Shown here: positions 1-11,111 of the stretch, in pieces
Numbering within the stretch: the stretch's first letter is position 1
Layout: every line of letters starts with the position of its first letter
Source: Lasioglossum baleicum
Taxonomy: Eukaryota > Arthropoda > Insecta > Hymenoptera > Halictidae
Reading direction: 5' to 3'
Assembly: GCF_051020765.1 (NCBI RefSeq)
Contig: NW_027469103.1
Coordinates: 806,001-870,000 of the forward strand
Length of the DNA stretch: 64,000 nt
Made by a program: the position numbers and the translations under genes
Notes under the pieces: generated by a model
Database searches by the model: none
What the model saw: only the letters and a program-made list of their open reading frames with translations
What the model was told of the DNA's origin: nothing

Positions 1-929
1 TAAACATTTTTATTGCGTTTCATATTTCGTACTTAGTACGTATTTCGATTTCGTTAATAATAAGCATCTTTACCCTTGTATTCTTTTACGTTTATAATAT
101 ACTTTATTTTACCAGAGTCAATCTAAATCCCAATTATTATTTCCTTGCTCCTAACTTCGTAGTTTGAAGTGACACGTTGTTAGTTAGAGATAGAGTTCTC
201 ACTGGAAAGTTCGCGAATAGTATTCCTTATTCAATTTCCTGTTTCAACGTGTTCGCGTACGTGCGTGATAGTGATAGACTTGCTCGCATAGCAAGCTCCG
301 CAGCATCCACGTCCGTTTTCTCGAATCAAAATATCGTCAACCACGCGGACGATATTCGCGAGATAAATTCACGGGATCGCACAGCGTCCACGCCCGTTTT
401 CGCTAATTAAAATATCGTCAATCACGCGGACGATATTCGTGAGTTAGATTCACGGTATCGTACAGCGTCCACGCCCGTTTCCTCAACGAGCGCATCCGTC
501 TACAATACCGTAGCAGCCAGCTGTCAATCATTGGAGGTCGTTCCTGTCAAATATTGACGTGACAGAGTTTGGCGCAGTCGTCAATCCTTGAAGGTCGTTT
601 CCAGCCATTTGGATCAACGCCTGTCAAGCAGAGCGGACCGAATTCAAGGTCATCAGCGCAACCGTAGCCGTTCATCCGTTGCGAATTCATTTCTCGTGTC
701 AATCGACAAACAAGCGAAGCGTAAAAGTAAGTGGAACATATTATCGCGTATGTTTCAGGGTCGCGTGCATCTTTCATCTGTGTAAGACTGCATGCAGGTG
801 TCGGCATCGGGTCCTAGTCTGTTGATAAAAAGACCAACAATTTTATTAAATGTCAGTCAGTGGAAGAGTAGAGTAGCCGGGCCGCGGTATTCTCTTCTCT
901 TGCTTTTATAGCCCCGCCAGGACGTGACA
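1..929 (+). repeat. Family A LTR, 3' part
   Basis: This matches the last 929 bases of the 1801-bp family A LTR (complete copy 12429-14229). It ends in GACGTGACA at 929 and is followed directly by family C gag on the other strand (flank atat at 930-933). It is either a solo LTR or the 3' LTR of a + strand element to the left; the window edge hides which. The insertion interrupts the gag of element C1 inside the zinc-knuckle codons. Confidence 0.9.
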
Positions 930-2116
930 ATATCGTGCCCGGGGACTTTGCAGTAGTTGCAAAATTTGTTAGGGCTTGAGGGGCGATCTGTGCGACCATC
1001 GCGGTACGTGTTTTGGTCGCGAGGATTATTTTCCCATCGCCGTTGCGACGTCGGGGAGCGATAAGAGTCCCGGTTTAAGTTTCTCGAGGACTGCTGAGAC
1101 GAGTCCGGTCTGTTATCGCGGCGTTCTTGAGTTCGCTCTGGAATGTCACGAGCGGACTCGTACGTGGAACGCTGGCGATACGGCCGGTTATCAGAGAAGC
1201 TGACTCGTTTTTCTTCGCGGATCAGTTCTCGTCGACGAGTCTGGTCTGACTCATACTGCCTGTAAGCAGAGATGGCTGCTTCGAAAACAGTGGCAGGATT
1301 TCGCGAAGGGCAATGAAGCACTTCGGCACGCAGCTGGGGAAGGAGACCTCGTAGAAAACAATCTACTACGAAGCGATCTAGTTCCTCGTAATCAAGGCCA
1401 ATATCTGTGGCATCTTGAATCGCGGTTCGAAGGTCTTTAACGCGATTGATGAAGTCTAGGATGTGCTCGTTTGGAGCTTGGAGTACACTCGCGAGATCGC
1501 CACGGTACTGGTCCACGAATTTGTATGGGCCCAGCACTGTACGTAACTTCTCGCATAGTGCAGAAACTGTGAATATGTGCTGGCCTTCTATAGCGGCATA
1601 AGCACGATCGTGGAGTTTATTGCAGAGCAATTTTGTGAGGGCACGCTCTGCAGTGGCCGGTACGGTGTCACGCGCGCGTTTGCATGCACGTATGAATTGC
1701 AGGACGGAAGACGAAGTTCCGTCGAATCTAGGGACAAGCTCGGCAGCTTGTTTTAGAGCGAAATTACCAGTAGGTTCATACTGTGGGATTTCGCGTGGCT
1801 CTGGCGGTGAAGGTTCCCGCATATTAGAGACGTTACTAGGGCCTGGTGTAGGCGTCTGTTGACGTAGGGTTTGACTCGTGATTTGGATGTTACGAAGCTC
1901 TTTTCGTATTTCGTCGAGCATATTCTTTTGGTTTTGTGCGTCTTCTTCATATTTGAGACGCAATTTGGCAATGAAATCTGTTTCCTCTTTGAGATATTGC
2001 TCTCTACGGGCGAGGTCTTGCGCGTAAAGGAGTAACTCTTCCTCGGTCATTGGAGGAAGGTCTGCGTTAGGATCTGCTCGGAGATCCTTTTGAGATCGCG
2101 TGATTGGGCGAGACAT
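930..2116 (-). pseudogene. gag: gag of element C1, truncated by an LTR insertion
   Basis: Gag-like structural protein of a Ty3/gypsy element; it would form the particle and bind the RNA. The ATG is at 2116, about 90 bases after the primer-binding site. About 395 codons remain. The order is an N-terminal acidic, coiled-coil-like segment (residues about 20-75), a capsid-like domain with FDG and CKRA motifs, an Arg-rich tail, and the start of a zinc knuckle (C-x2-C-x4-H). The family A LTR at 929 falls just before the last knuckle cysteine, so the knuckle and the downstream pol frame are cut off. The frame is open throughout what remains. It is close to the B1 gag and more distant from the family A gag. 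Confidence 0.9.
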
Positions 2117-2207
2117 TTTGAAAGATATGAATGGGATTTAAGAAATGTGAACTTCGTACTGACACGCGTCGGGGCTTATTAATGCAAATATCGGCGACCA
2201 CTTCGAT

Positions 2208-2225
2208 GTCCTACCGACTGCGCCA
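2208..2225 (-). other. Primer-binding site of C1 (tRNA-Ser type)
   Basis: On the minus strand it reads TGGCGCAGTCGGTAGGAC, separated from the LTR end by aatt. The 3' end of arthropod tRNA-Ser is complementary to this type of site, as in 17.6/297-like elements. It fixes C1 as a minus-strand element with its 5' LTR at 2230-4222. Confidence 0.85.
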
Positions 2226-2539
2226 AATTTGTCACGTCCGTCACTGTGTTTTTGTTACAGGTACCAGGAGAGAGAAAAGAGAACAGTGACAGACGGACGG
2301 TTGAGATATTATGATTAAAATGAGGAGTGGTCTTTCGTGCCGAGACAGCCGCGGGCTGTCATATGCACTAGGACAACCGATATTGCTATGGATGCAGTCA
2401 AGAAAAGAACGTCCGACGCGGTTACAAGGAGTGTCCCGACAAGAATCGCGCGCGAGAGGATGCAACGAGAACGGTGAGTTTACAGGATTCAACAATTATA
2501 CAAGATATTATACGACTCACCGCAATGTTGTATTAACGC

Positions 2540-3058
2540 CTAATAATATTGTTGCAGCAGGAACTGGCGGTACTGACAGTAGGTGTCGTACATCGGATCT
2601 TCTATACAGATGTCCTCGAGGTGGGGAAGATCTGGCAGAGTTGCTGCTGCTCGGTTCGGGACGACGTTAGTGGCCTTGGATGCTGGCCGCAAGACGACAC
2701 GTTGATGAGCTGGCAGAGGAACGTCACGGATGATTCGGCAACGGACCCTGGGAACGATGATCGTGTCTCGGCTGTCGTCGTCGTCGGCTATGTCGATCAC
2801 CTCTGGACAATCGACCGGATGTAGAACTGGCGTCGGAGCTCGCGAGAGGTCCGCGTGGTTGACCTCTTTAGGAGGGTTGCAAGGGCAACCGTATACAGAA
2901 ACGTAATCGGACGCGTCACACGGAATGTGCTCGGTGGTTCCCAGAAGTTCTGTCCACTCGGTAGTGGCAATGATTTGATCGAGCACCGCTTTATTTCTCA
3001 ACGCGCGTCTCAATTTAGCAAGTTGATACTTGCGTCCCGCTCGACGTGGGCGTCGCAT
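2540..3058 (-). CDS. LTR-internal ORF, 172 aa, family C version
   Basis: Function unknown. The 172-aa frame lies inside the C LTR, in the sense direction, and has its own ATG. Visible parts are a very basic N-terminus (residues 1-23, possible nuclear signal), CxxxDYVSVYGCxC (about 47-60), NHADLSR (67-73), VIDIADDDDS (87-96, matching the hydrophobic-then-acidic pattern of SUMO-interaction motifs) and a conserved C-terminal LPxLEDICIEDP...YY. Every complete family B and C LTR in the window keeps a matching open frame, which is unusual for LTR sequence. A GTGAGT splice-donor-like site follows about 20 bases after the stop. The role is an inference only; it could be an accessory protein analogous in position to other LTR-encoded retroviral proteins. 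Confidence 0.7.
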   Translation of the reverse strand: MRRPRRAGRKYQLAKLRRALRNKAVLDQIIATTEWTELLGTTEHIPCDASDYVSVYGCPCNPPKEVNHADLSRAPTPVLHPVDCPEVIDIADDDDSRDTIIVPRVRCRIIRDVPLPAHQRVVLRPASKATNVVPNRAAATLPDLPHLEDICIEDPMYDTYCQYRQFLLQQYY

Positions 3059-3954
3059 GGGTAAGGAATAGTAATGATGGAATATTAATAATATAATGAA
3101 AATGAACTTCCACTTGTTATTAACCTTTTTGGTAGTTAACTCGCTTCACGTCTATAGTGGCGGCTCAGCGTTTCCACTGCGCTCTTTAGACCAATTCTAG
3201 ACGTGGCACGAGAACTTCTCTATGACTCGCTTCAAATTCCTTATTGGCGGCTCAGCGTTTCCACTGCGCACTTTAGACCAAGTCCGGATATGTCACGAGT
3301 TTAATATATTCGATGCAAGAACTGAATTGGAAGATGGTGTTGAACTAACACAAGAATAACAAGATCGAAGCACTGGTATAACAACGATATATTAAATAAG
3401 AACTGGTAAGTACACTGGTATACAATATGTAAGTAGTATTATAATAGGAGTAGTAATTGGATTAATGAATAATGGATATAGTAATATGTTGTAGGAATAA
3501 TGTATGAGAATTAGGAGTTGAGTTGAGTTGAGTTAGAGTTGGAATTGGAATTGGAATTAGGAGTGAAGGATCGACACACTTCACTATCGCGGAGCTAGAC
3601 TGAACACGTCTGCTCTTGAAGTCGGAAGAAGCCGGACTGGCACGTCCGTGCGAGTCGCTCGCTTGGAGCGGACCGTTCGAGTCGCTGTCTGGAGGCGGAC
3701 TGCTCGAGTCGCGAGATGGAGGCGGACTGCTGCAAGCGTCCGCTCTGCCTTGCCTCCTTCGGTCGGAGTGGGGATAGCTGACGCTGCAGTCTCTTTGTTC
3801 TTCAGTCGTCGGAGTGGGAGAACCGCTGACGCAGCAGCGTCTTCGCTCCCGGGGACTGCACGTGCATTTCTGCTGACGGTGCAGTCTCGTGGCTGTCCTA
3901 TTGCCCTCTACGAGCGTGGGACTGCTGATGCAGCAGTCTTTGGACTTCTCGACG

Positions 3955-3969
3955 TTTCTAGAAGCTTCT
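3955..3969 (-). promoter_or_regulatory. Heat-shock-element-like site in C LTR
   Basis: On the minus strand it reads AGAAGCTTCTAGAAA, that is three contiguous alternating nGAAn units, the consensus for heat-shock factor binding. It lies about 255 bases into the LTR, just after an AATAAA-bearing hairpin, and is present in every family C LTR seen. Confidence 0.6.
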
Positions 3970-4222
3970 AGATGCTTCCAGAGTGATGCAATACTTTATT
4001 GCATTATGTGTCGTGGTGATGGGTTGAAACTGAGGTAAGGTGTTGATCAAGGAGAAGTTATGGTGATGGGTAGAGACGGAGATAAGGATTAGAACAATAG
4101 AATAATGAGATCTTAATACTATGCTCTTATGTCTAGGGGACGGTGTGTGGATCTTATGCAGATCAGACCTTGTATACATAGTGTGTGTACAAGGCCAACG
4201 TCGTACATCGGACGACGTAACA

Positions 4223-4578
4223 ACAGACCGGACTCGTCTCAGCAGTCCTCAAGAAACTTAAACCGGGACTCTTATCGCTCCCCGACGTCGCAACGGCGAT
4301 GGGAAAATAATCCTCGCGACCAAAACACGTACCGCGATGGTCGCACAGATCGCCCCTCAAGCCCTAACAAATTTTGCAACTACTGCAAAGTCCCCGGGCA
4401 CGATATTCACGAGTGCCGTAAGCGCGCTTTTAATAATAATAGGAGGTCGGGAAACGAGTCCGGCCTCCCGACCGAAGCCAACCCAAGGCGGGAGGCCGCA
4501 TCTTCAACTCAAACTACAGCCCGCACCCAAACAGCTATCCGGACGAACGACCAGTCCGACGATTCGTCTCAGCAGTAA
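4223..4578 (+). pseudogene. gag: gag 3' part of element C2 with CCHC knuckle
   Basis: C-terminal part of a family C gag on the plus strand; its 5' part was separated by insertion of C1 at 4222. It contains the Arg/Ser-rich tail and a complete zinc knuckle, C-x2-C-x4-H-x4-C (in CNYCKVPGHDIHEC, about 4374-4415), an RNA-binding motif for packaging. The stop is at 4576-4578. The protease frame is open in the -1 frame across this stop (reading AVNLAADSP...), as expected for Gag-Pol made by -1 frameshifting. I did not identify a clear slippery heptamer. Confidence 0.88.
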
Positions 4579-4649
4579 ATCTTGCTGCAGACTCACCAAT
4601 TCCGCGCGTAAAAATCTCCGCCCCTCAATTACAAAAGAAGTGTGAATTT

Positions 4650-5722
4650 TTGTTAGACACGGGTTCGGAGATCAATCTAATTCGTGCGTCAAGTCTTGAA
4701 CCAAATCTACCTATAGATCACACGAACATTATAGAAGTCCAAGGAATAACCGAGGGATCCATTCCAACTCTCGGTCAAATTAAAATACACTTACAGGGTC
4801 AAAACCCTATCGAATTTCATGTCTTGGAAGAAAACTTCCCAATTAACATCGACGGAATCCTCGGTTCTCCCTTCTTCAGAACAGGAGCCGAGATCTCCTT
4901 TGCGAATGAATACATTACGATAGGAAACATTCGGGTTCCCTTCTCGAACCCTTGCGCGCCCACGGCTGAGCCTCGCGATAAATTGGCAGCAGAGGTTATT
5001 TCAATGCCTTCGTCTATGACCAACGATCTCGTTAAAACTCCAGCCGCCAAGCGTGAGGAACATTCGGCAAGGAACGTTCGAGTGTCTTCCTCAAATCCTC
5101 GTGCACCCGCGGTCAGACCTTGCAGAGCTCCGGTGACGGAGGTTATTTCAATGCCTCCTCGGGATTCGATCGAGTGCTCCCTAGAGAAAAACGCCGTGAA
5201 AAGCCGGCCGGAATCGAAGGAGACTCGAGAGATATCGGAGTACACTGCGAGAAGTCGGATCGTGGAGCGTGAGGATCGAGTCCGAACAAAGACTCCTCCG
5301 AAATCCGAAGAATTCGTCCTCGAACCTCGTACCGTTGCGTGTATAGCGGTCGACGTCGAAGGACCCAAACAGGGATATATCCGCCGTGTTAATGTAGCGC
5401 CGGATGTATTCCTGGGTGACTGCGTCGTCACCAATCGTAAAGGCAAAGCGAGCCTCCGGTGTTTTAACACCTCGTCGGAAAGAGTTTCATTTCGATTGCC
5501 CCCATTGGAGATGGAAGAAATCGAGTCGTACTCTTCCGATTCTTATACTACTTCCGGGTATCATCCCGACGTATTCGGTAACCATTCCGACCTTTCTAAT
5601 TCCGGGTATCATCCCGACGCATTCGGTAACCATCCCGACCTTTCTAATTCCGGGTATCATCCCGACGCATTCGGTAACCATCCCGACCTTTCTACTTCCG
5701 GGTATCGTCCCGACGTATTCGG
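4650..5722 (+). pseudogene. pro: Protease and linker of element C2, truncated
   Basis: Retropepsin-type aspartic protease: catalytic DTGS at the first codons (Asp at 4656) and a GILGSPFF motif about 75 residues later, as in Ty3/gypsy proteases. The given start is arbitrary; the frame is open upstream and overlaps the gag end by -1. After the protease comes a long Ser/Pro/acidic linker, then the IAV...GYIRRVNVAPDVFLGDC segment that normally precedes reverse transcriptase in such elements, then tandem 16-aa repeats. The frame is broken at 5722 by a family A LTR. There is no reverse transcriptase. The rest of C2 reappears only as an env tail at 27060. Confidence 0.85.
5552..5722 (+). repeat. 48-bp in-frame tandem repeat in C2
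   Basis: Three 48-bp units (5552-5599, 5600-5647, 5648-5695) and a partial fourth encode 16-aa units of the form SGYHPDxFGNHPDLSx. Related repeats occur at the same place in A and B elements. The repeat is cut by the LTR at 5723. Confidence 0.92.
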
Positions 5723-7523
5723 TGTCACGTCCTGGCGGGGCTATAAGAGCAAGAGAAGAGAATACCGCGGCCCGGCTACTCTACTCTTCCACTGACTGAC
5801 ATTTAATAAAAGTGTTGGTCTTTTTATCAACAGACTAGGACCCGATGCCGACACCTGCATGCAGTCTTACACAGATGAATGATGCACGCGACCCTGAAAC
5901 ATACGCGGTAATATGTTCCACTTACTTTTACGCTTCGCTTGCTTGTCGATTGACACGAGACATGAATTCGCAACGGATGAACAGCTACGGTTGCGCTGAT
6001 GGCCTTGAATACGGTCCGCTCTGCTTGACAGGCGTTGATCCAAATGGCTGGAAACGACCTTCAAGGATTGACGACTGCGCCAAACTCTGTCACGTCAATA
6101 TTTGGCAGGAACGACCTCCAATGGTTGACAGCTGGCTGCTACGGTATTGTAGACGGATGCGCTCGTTGAGGAAACGGGCGTGGACGCTGTACGATACCGT
6201 GAATCTAACTCACGAATATCGTCCGCGTGATTGACGATATTTTAACTAGCGAAAACGGGCGTGGACGCTGTGCGATCCCGTGAATTTATCTCGCGAATAT
6301 CGTCCGCGTGGTTGACGATATTTTGATTCGAGAAAACGGACGTGGATGCTGCGGAGCTTGCTATGCGAGCAAGTCTATCACTATCACGCACGTACGCGAA
6401 CACGTTGAAACAGGAAATTGAATAAGGAATACTATTCGCGAACTTTCCAGTGAGAACTCTATCTCTAACTAACAACGTGTCACTTCAAACTACGAAGTTA
6501 GGAGCAAGGAAATAATAATTGGGATTTAGATTGACTCTGGTAAAACAAAGTATATTATAAACGTAAAAGAATACAAGGGTAAAGATGCTTATTATTAACG
6601 AAATCGAAATACGTACTAAGTACGAAATATGAAACGCAATAAAAATGTTTAATTGAATAAACGAAGTAATATTTGAATTAAACGAATAAGAATACGATAT
6701 TACTGAATGGTATTAGGGACTGTGTCTAAACAGTATGGATTTGGAAAGATTGTGTCTAAACAATCTGGATTTGGAAAGACTATGTCTAAATAGTCTGGAC
6801 TTGGAAGATTGACGAAAACTCGACTGACCCACTCGGGTCCCCGGAGAGGACTGTGGAGAATCGAACGTTCGTCGACGAATAACGTTCGTCCGAAAAATGC
6901 TGACTTCGCAAAAGGGGACCGTGTCCTCTTTGTGCCGGTCTTCGTCGTAAACAGCGCGATGGCCGCCGCACTAGAGTCAGCAGTTTTCGTTCCCAGTGGT
7001 GCAGGACTCGAAAATTAAGTGGTAACCATTGGCGTACCTATTTATTTATTTAAATAAATTGGGACTTAGAATATTTTCGAGCGCTTGCTCTTGCAAGGCG
7101 TTTCGATGTAAATTTTATATGTCATATGATTAGTTGACATCATTTGTCGACCGATCATATGTTTGAAAATATTCTAAGTACTTTTGAAAATTACCAAAAA
7201 TCGAAATTTTGGTAAAGTCTAAACAAACGCGAATTGAGAACATAACCTACAAATTTTTAGGTTAGTTTCATGATTTTCGCTCACGAGTCCAATGATATTT
7301 TAATCTTCGAGTTTGGGCCATTTTTGGCTATTTTAGGATTTTGACAGATTTTGGATTTTAGGTTATGTTGATGGATTTCAATCAAATGTACGTGGTGTTA
7401 AGGATTCATTGTTATGAAGGATTTTTAGGAGTTTTGGAATCTTTAAAGGGGAACGCTCGCTCTTATGTATCTAATTTTACATGTAGTCTTAAAGCTAACG
7501 TCGGAGGTGCGACCGACGTCACA
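5723..7523 (-). repeat. Family A LTR, 3' LTR of A1
   Basis: 1801 bp. On the minus strand it begins TGTGACGTCGG at 7523, right after the polypurine tract AAGGGGGGAGG, and ends GGACGTGACA at 5723. Length equals the 5' LTR of the same element. Confidence 0.95.
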
Positions 7524-10500
7524 CCTCCCCCCTTAGAGAAGAGATTTCACGCAGTGGAATCTCTGCCTCTGGGTGGCGGTAGACAGGATGCACTGAAATG
7601 TCATCCCTGTCTCGCAACGCTGGGTCAAGGGAATCGCAAATTAACGTTCGTTTCGTCAAGGGAGGACGGGTTCGGAATTCTCCGACACTGGCACTATCAC
7701 TATCTTTGTCCTCGATGGCCGCTGAAGTCTTGTTGTCCCTCTGCTTCATGAATATAAAGAACCGGGTCAGTGAACTCCAGATGGCGACAACGAGATGCAG
7801 GCTCCAGCCGTATAGTGAGTGTAATGCGATGCCGTTAACGATCGTACTGATGATTGTTTTGATCGTGCGGATCGCTACATACACTCCGATTATTCCAGCA
7901 CTTATTGATCCGAATGTAGTGAATCCGGACCATAATTTCTGTGCTGTAGACTCCGCTATCTGCTGTAGGGAGTTTTCATCGAGCAGGTTGAACATGTTGA
8001 TGTTTCCTGCTGCAAACTGTCTTCCCGTCGCACCCTGTGCGATTGAATTTATGACTGCTACCTTCTCTACAGGAAACATTATATGATCCTGTAGTTTGTC
8101 CAGGTCGTCTTGTGAATAAATGCCTCCCGTTGCCAAGTTCTTCGGATCTATGTATTTCCAGGTTGGCTTGGCGAGGGGGTGAAGCTCCGAAGGAGTGATG
8201 GCCTCCATCAATGACGGTGTTAGGCGATACCATGTTCCGTGCAGTCTATAATATGGGGGAAGTAGCTCATTGCATGGCTTTTCTGTCCCCGTATTTGAAA
8301 TGATGTGGTCCCTTGGCTTCAGGAATTTTGATGTGTTCCGATACGTGATGGGTAGCTCATCATAACACCGTTCGGTTTTCCTCACTTGGACCGTGACTGG
8401 TATGCACTTTATTATGTGCACTACCTCTCCTGCTGGAACTGCGATAAATCCGACATCCTTCATGATGGCAGTGGCAACTTCTTCGGGTGCTGAATGTAAT
8501 AATGTGAGGGCGTTCTGGAGAATCTGACGCTCTAGCTCACACTTCTGACGGATTACATCTTTGTAGAGTTGAGCAAATTGTTTCCGGAGGTGCTTCTCCA
8601 CGTAAACAAATTTGCTGTTGACATACGTGAAGATGTCCAGATTGTTGACCAAGGTGTGTGTTTTCTCCTTGAATTTTCCTGAACTTCCAACTTCCAGAAT
8701 GAACAGCTTGGGGTGTTCCGTTCGGATTATGACATATCCGCAAACTGACGATCTGCCTGTCTCCGTGAGTGCAAAAGTCGTGTCCTGCGATGCTACGGTA
8801 TACAGGGTTGGAGAAGGATTCACCTTGGAGGATAGTTTAGTGGCTATCCCTTCGTACAAGACATCATAATTATTGAATTTGCACGAGTCCGTCGGCGTGG
8901 TTTCCCAGAACGTATGGCCATCTTGTGCGTCTAAGCAATTTCCTTTTTGAAGGGGGCAGGTTTGCCCAGTTTGTAGATGAATCTGTCCGGTTGACAATCT
9001 GATTGGAGCGATGTAGTCGCGGATCGTGATTCGGACTAAAGCTTGTACCACGACATCGGTCCAAGTCCCAAACGGATCACTATACGTGGTTCCAGCGCAG
9101 CTACCATCATTCTGAATAACTCCTGCTAACGTGAGGCCGTGAGAGGAGGTCGAGTTCGGCTGAATACCTGTGATCTGGGCGGCTGGGGTGATGAATATTG
9201 TCCCCGTCGTGTGTAGGCTCGAACAGGTTTCGCTGGAGATCGGTAATATATAGTCTTGTCGACCATTGGATACTACCGAATTATGTGAATGCATGCCACA
9301 ATAGTATATGGTTCTGTCTATTCCGATATGGCATTGCAAAACACGAGCTTGCGAGAATTCGGCTAGCTGCAGGAGCTGAATTCTTTCTAAATTTTCAGCT
9401 GGTGCGATGTCTTCTGGCTCGCAGTTAAGAGTGTCAATAGTTGAATACGTGGTAATATTCAAGGTTGAACCTCCACAGTCATATCCAATGAGTGTTGAGG
9501 CTTGCGTGGCAATAGAGAGCAAGATAGCTGCTTGTATCGGCTGCATAGTTGCTGTTATAGCGTTGTCGAGAGACTGATGATCTTCAGGGGTGACGGTTTC
9601 TCCTTGAAGATCTCGTTGCGTCGCAGGGATATCGTCTTCCTGCTGTGGAGTGGGGTGATGCTGACCAGAGGTTTTAAATTTCGCTCTTGGGTCGCTGCGA
9701 TAGTTTATCGTTGGCGTAACGATATTGGAGACTCTGTTAACGCTAGGAAGATTGAATTCGTTTCGCAAGATACATAACGAAAGCTTATAATCAGACTTAG
9801 TTGTCTCGGGCGAGTATAATATATCGGCTTTATTTCTTTTTCTTGCTGACGCGAATCTCGCGGAATTGTATTTGCCAGACGCATGGACTTTGTTTTCGGT
9901 CGCACGGATACCTGATCGTTGAAGCTGGAAGAGGTGTTGTTCCGGCGAGGATTTGAAGATAGGAGTTTGCGGCAAAACATAAACTCCTTTTGATTTAACT
10001 TTAGGAATAGAAATGTTTTCTAAATTGTTCTCATATGAACATTCTAAAAGTTCATCTGAGGCGAAGGCGTTGATGTTTCTTTCCACACAGGACTTTGAAT
10101 ATAAATCGTCGGGATGGTTACCGGAATTCTTTAAAGTATCGGGATGGCTACCGGAATCGTCGGGATGGTTACCGGAATTCTTTAAAGAATCGGGATGGCT
10201 ACCGGAATCGTCGGGATGGTTACCGGAATTATTTAAAGAATCGGGATGGCTACCGGAATCGTCGGAATGGTTACCGGAATTATCTAAAGAATCGGGATGG
10301 CTACCGGAATCGTCGGAATGGTTACCGGAATTAATAGAAGACGCGAGTTGATCGTTAACGATCGTCTCGTGCGCGCGGCACGCACGAGCATTGAATAAGT
10401 CCGAATTGACTTCGGCTTGAATATTCGAAAAGGGAACCTCGATCTCTTCCACCTCCAACGTAGGCAGGGAGAAGGACGCCACTTCGGACGATGCGTTAAA

Positions 10501-10956
10501 GCATCGCAGGTATGCCTTTCCGTTACGGTTGGTGACTAAACAATCACCTAAGAACACATCGGGTTTTACATCTACTTTTCGCACATACCCTTCGCTTGGG
10601 CCCTTTACGTTGACGGCTATGCAGGCGGCGGTACGGCTTTCGACGGTATATTCCCGAGGATTCGAAAAGGGAATACGTAGGTTTTTATACTCTACGCATT
10701 CCTTCGCAAATGATATCTCTGCTCCCTCTCTGAAGAAGGGGGAGCCTAAGATACCATCTATATTAATTGGGAAACTGTCAGGCAGAACGTGTAGCGTGAC
10801 TTTAATGGAATCTGCTAGCTCCGCATTGATATAACCGAGGGTCGCAATTTCTCCTTCTGTCACGCCATGGACGTGTATGACGCTGTCAGTTTTTAGATGA
10901 ACGTCAGATTTGATACCAGACGCTCGGATTAAGTTGACCTCGGACCCGGTGTCCAA
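7519..10956 (-). CDS. Protease-Env fusion ORF of A1 (1145 codons)
   Basis: One continuous frame joins a retropepsin and an envelope glycoprotein. The protease has DTGSE at the listed first codons and GILGSPFF about 70 residues on. Then come the pre-RT-like segment (GYVRKVDVKPDVFLGDC), four 17-aa repeats, a low-complexity linker, and at codon ATG 9546-9544 a signal-peptide-like stretch followed by GYDCGG. The Env part has paired cysteines, NxT/NxS sites, the CGMHSH motif, a GIYSQDDL segment, hydrophobic membrane segments near the C-terminus and a cytoplasmic tail. The pattern is that of chuvirus-like glycoproteins. The frame is open upstream of 10956 and overlaps gag in -1. The stop codon (TGA) lies inside the first bases of the 3' LTR. 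No reverse transcriptase, RNase H or integrase is present. Env may be made separately from a spliced mRNA. Confidence 0.87.
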   Translation of the reverse strand: MDTGSEVNLIRASGIKSDVHLKTDSVIHVHGVTEGEIATLGYINAELADSIKVTLHVLPDSFPINIDGILGSPFFREGAEISFAKECVEYKNLRIPFSNPREYTVESRTAACIAVNVKGPSEGYVRKVDVKPDVFLGDCLVTNRNGKAYLRCFNASSEVASFSLPTLEVEEIEVPFSNIQAEVNSDLFNARACRAHETIVNDQLASSINSGNHSDDSGSHPDSLDNSGNHSDDSGSHPDSLNNSGNHPDDSGSHPDSLKNSGNHPDDSGSHPDTLKNSGNHPDDLYSKSCVERNINAFASDELLECSYENNLENISIPKVKSKGVYVLPQTPIFKSSPEQHLFQLQRSGIRATENKVHASGKYNSARFASARKRNKADILYSPETTKSDYKLSLCILRNEFNLPSVNRVSNIVTPTINYRSDPRAKFKTSGQHHPTPQQEDDIPATQRDLQGETVTPEDHQSLDNAITATMQPIQAAILLSIATQASTLIGYDCGGSTLNITTYSTIDTLNCEPEDIAPAENLERIQLLQLAEFSQARVLQCHIGIDRTIYYCGMHSHNSVVSNGRQDYILPISSETCSSLHTTGTIFITPAAQITGIQPNSTSSHGLTLAGVIQNDGSCAGTTYSDPFGTWTDVVVQALVRITIRDYIAPIRLSTGQIHLQTGQTCPLQKGNCLDAQDGHTFWETTPTDSCKFNNYDVLYEGIATKLSSKVNPSPTLYTVASQDTTFALTETGRSSVCGYVIIRTEHPKLFILEVGSSGKFKEKTHTLVNNLDIFTYVNSKFVYVEKHLRKQFAQLYKDVIRQKCELERQILQNALTLLHSAPEEVATAIMKDVGFIAVPAGEVVHIIKCIPVTVQVRKTERCYDELPITYRNTSKFLKPRDHIISNTGTEKPCNELLPPYYRLHGTWYRLTPSLMEAITPSELHPLAKPTWKYIDPKNLATGGIYSQDDLDKLQDHIMFPVEKVAVINSIAQGATGRQFAAGNINMFNLLDENSLQQIAESTAQKLWSGFTTFGSISAGIIGVYVAIRTIKTIISTIVNGIALHSLYGWSLHLVVAIWSSLTRFFIFMKQRDNKTSAAIEDKDSDSASVGEFRTRPPLTKRTLICDSLDPALRDRDDISVHPVYRHPEAEIPLREISSLRGEV

Positions 10957-11111
10957 GAGGAACTCACACTCTTTTGAGAAGAGTGACGATTTTGCTTTTA
11001 TTCGAGGGATAGGGGAGTCCGGCGCGAGATTTATTGCCGAGACTAATTTCGCGGATGGTCGTTTATTCTGCTGACCGTCCGGGTTATCTCTCCTATCTAC
11101 TCGAATCTCAT

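Larger units (their letters stand above)
2230..4222 (-). repeat. Family C 5' LTR of C1
   Basis: A 1993-bp LTR. On the minus strand it starts TGTTACGTCGTCC at 4222 and ends GGACGTGACA at 2230. It is bounded by the primer site on one side and by C2 gag (flank acag at 4223) on the other. It contains a heat-shock-like element, a set of TGACG/CTGC palindromes, a pair of 87-bp-spaced repeats and the LTR-internal ORF. Part of the GC-rich middle (about 3630-3740) differs from the other C LTRs. Confidence 0.93.

Noticed and set aside
3648..3971. Ala/Arg-rich ORFs in C LTRs (also 27588-27809, 32212-32433)
   Set aside because: Antisense translation of the CTGC/TGACG palindrome cluster; low complexity and variable ends.
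4817..5470. A 217-aa ORF opposite the C2 protease
   Set aside because: It is the antisense shadow of the protease-linker frame and has no features of its own.
5552..5722. Possible CRISPR array
   Set aside because: The 48-bp units are contiguous without unique spacers and are translated in frame; the genome is eukaryotic.
5845..6234. A 129-aa ORF starting MPTPACSLTQ in several A LTRs
   Set aside because: It is antisense in the LTR and reads through the complement of the internal primer-site fossil; no sign of coding constraint or an independent homologue.
10013..10351. Repetitive SGWLPE/RDGYRN ORFs opposite protease-env
   Set aside because: They are the reverse complement of the in-frame tandem repeat encoding NHPD/SHPD units.
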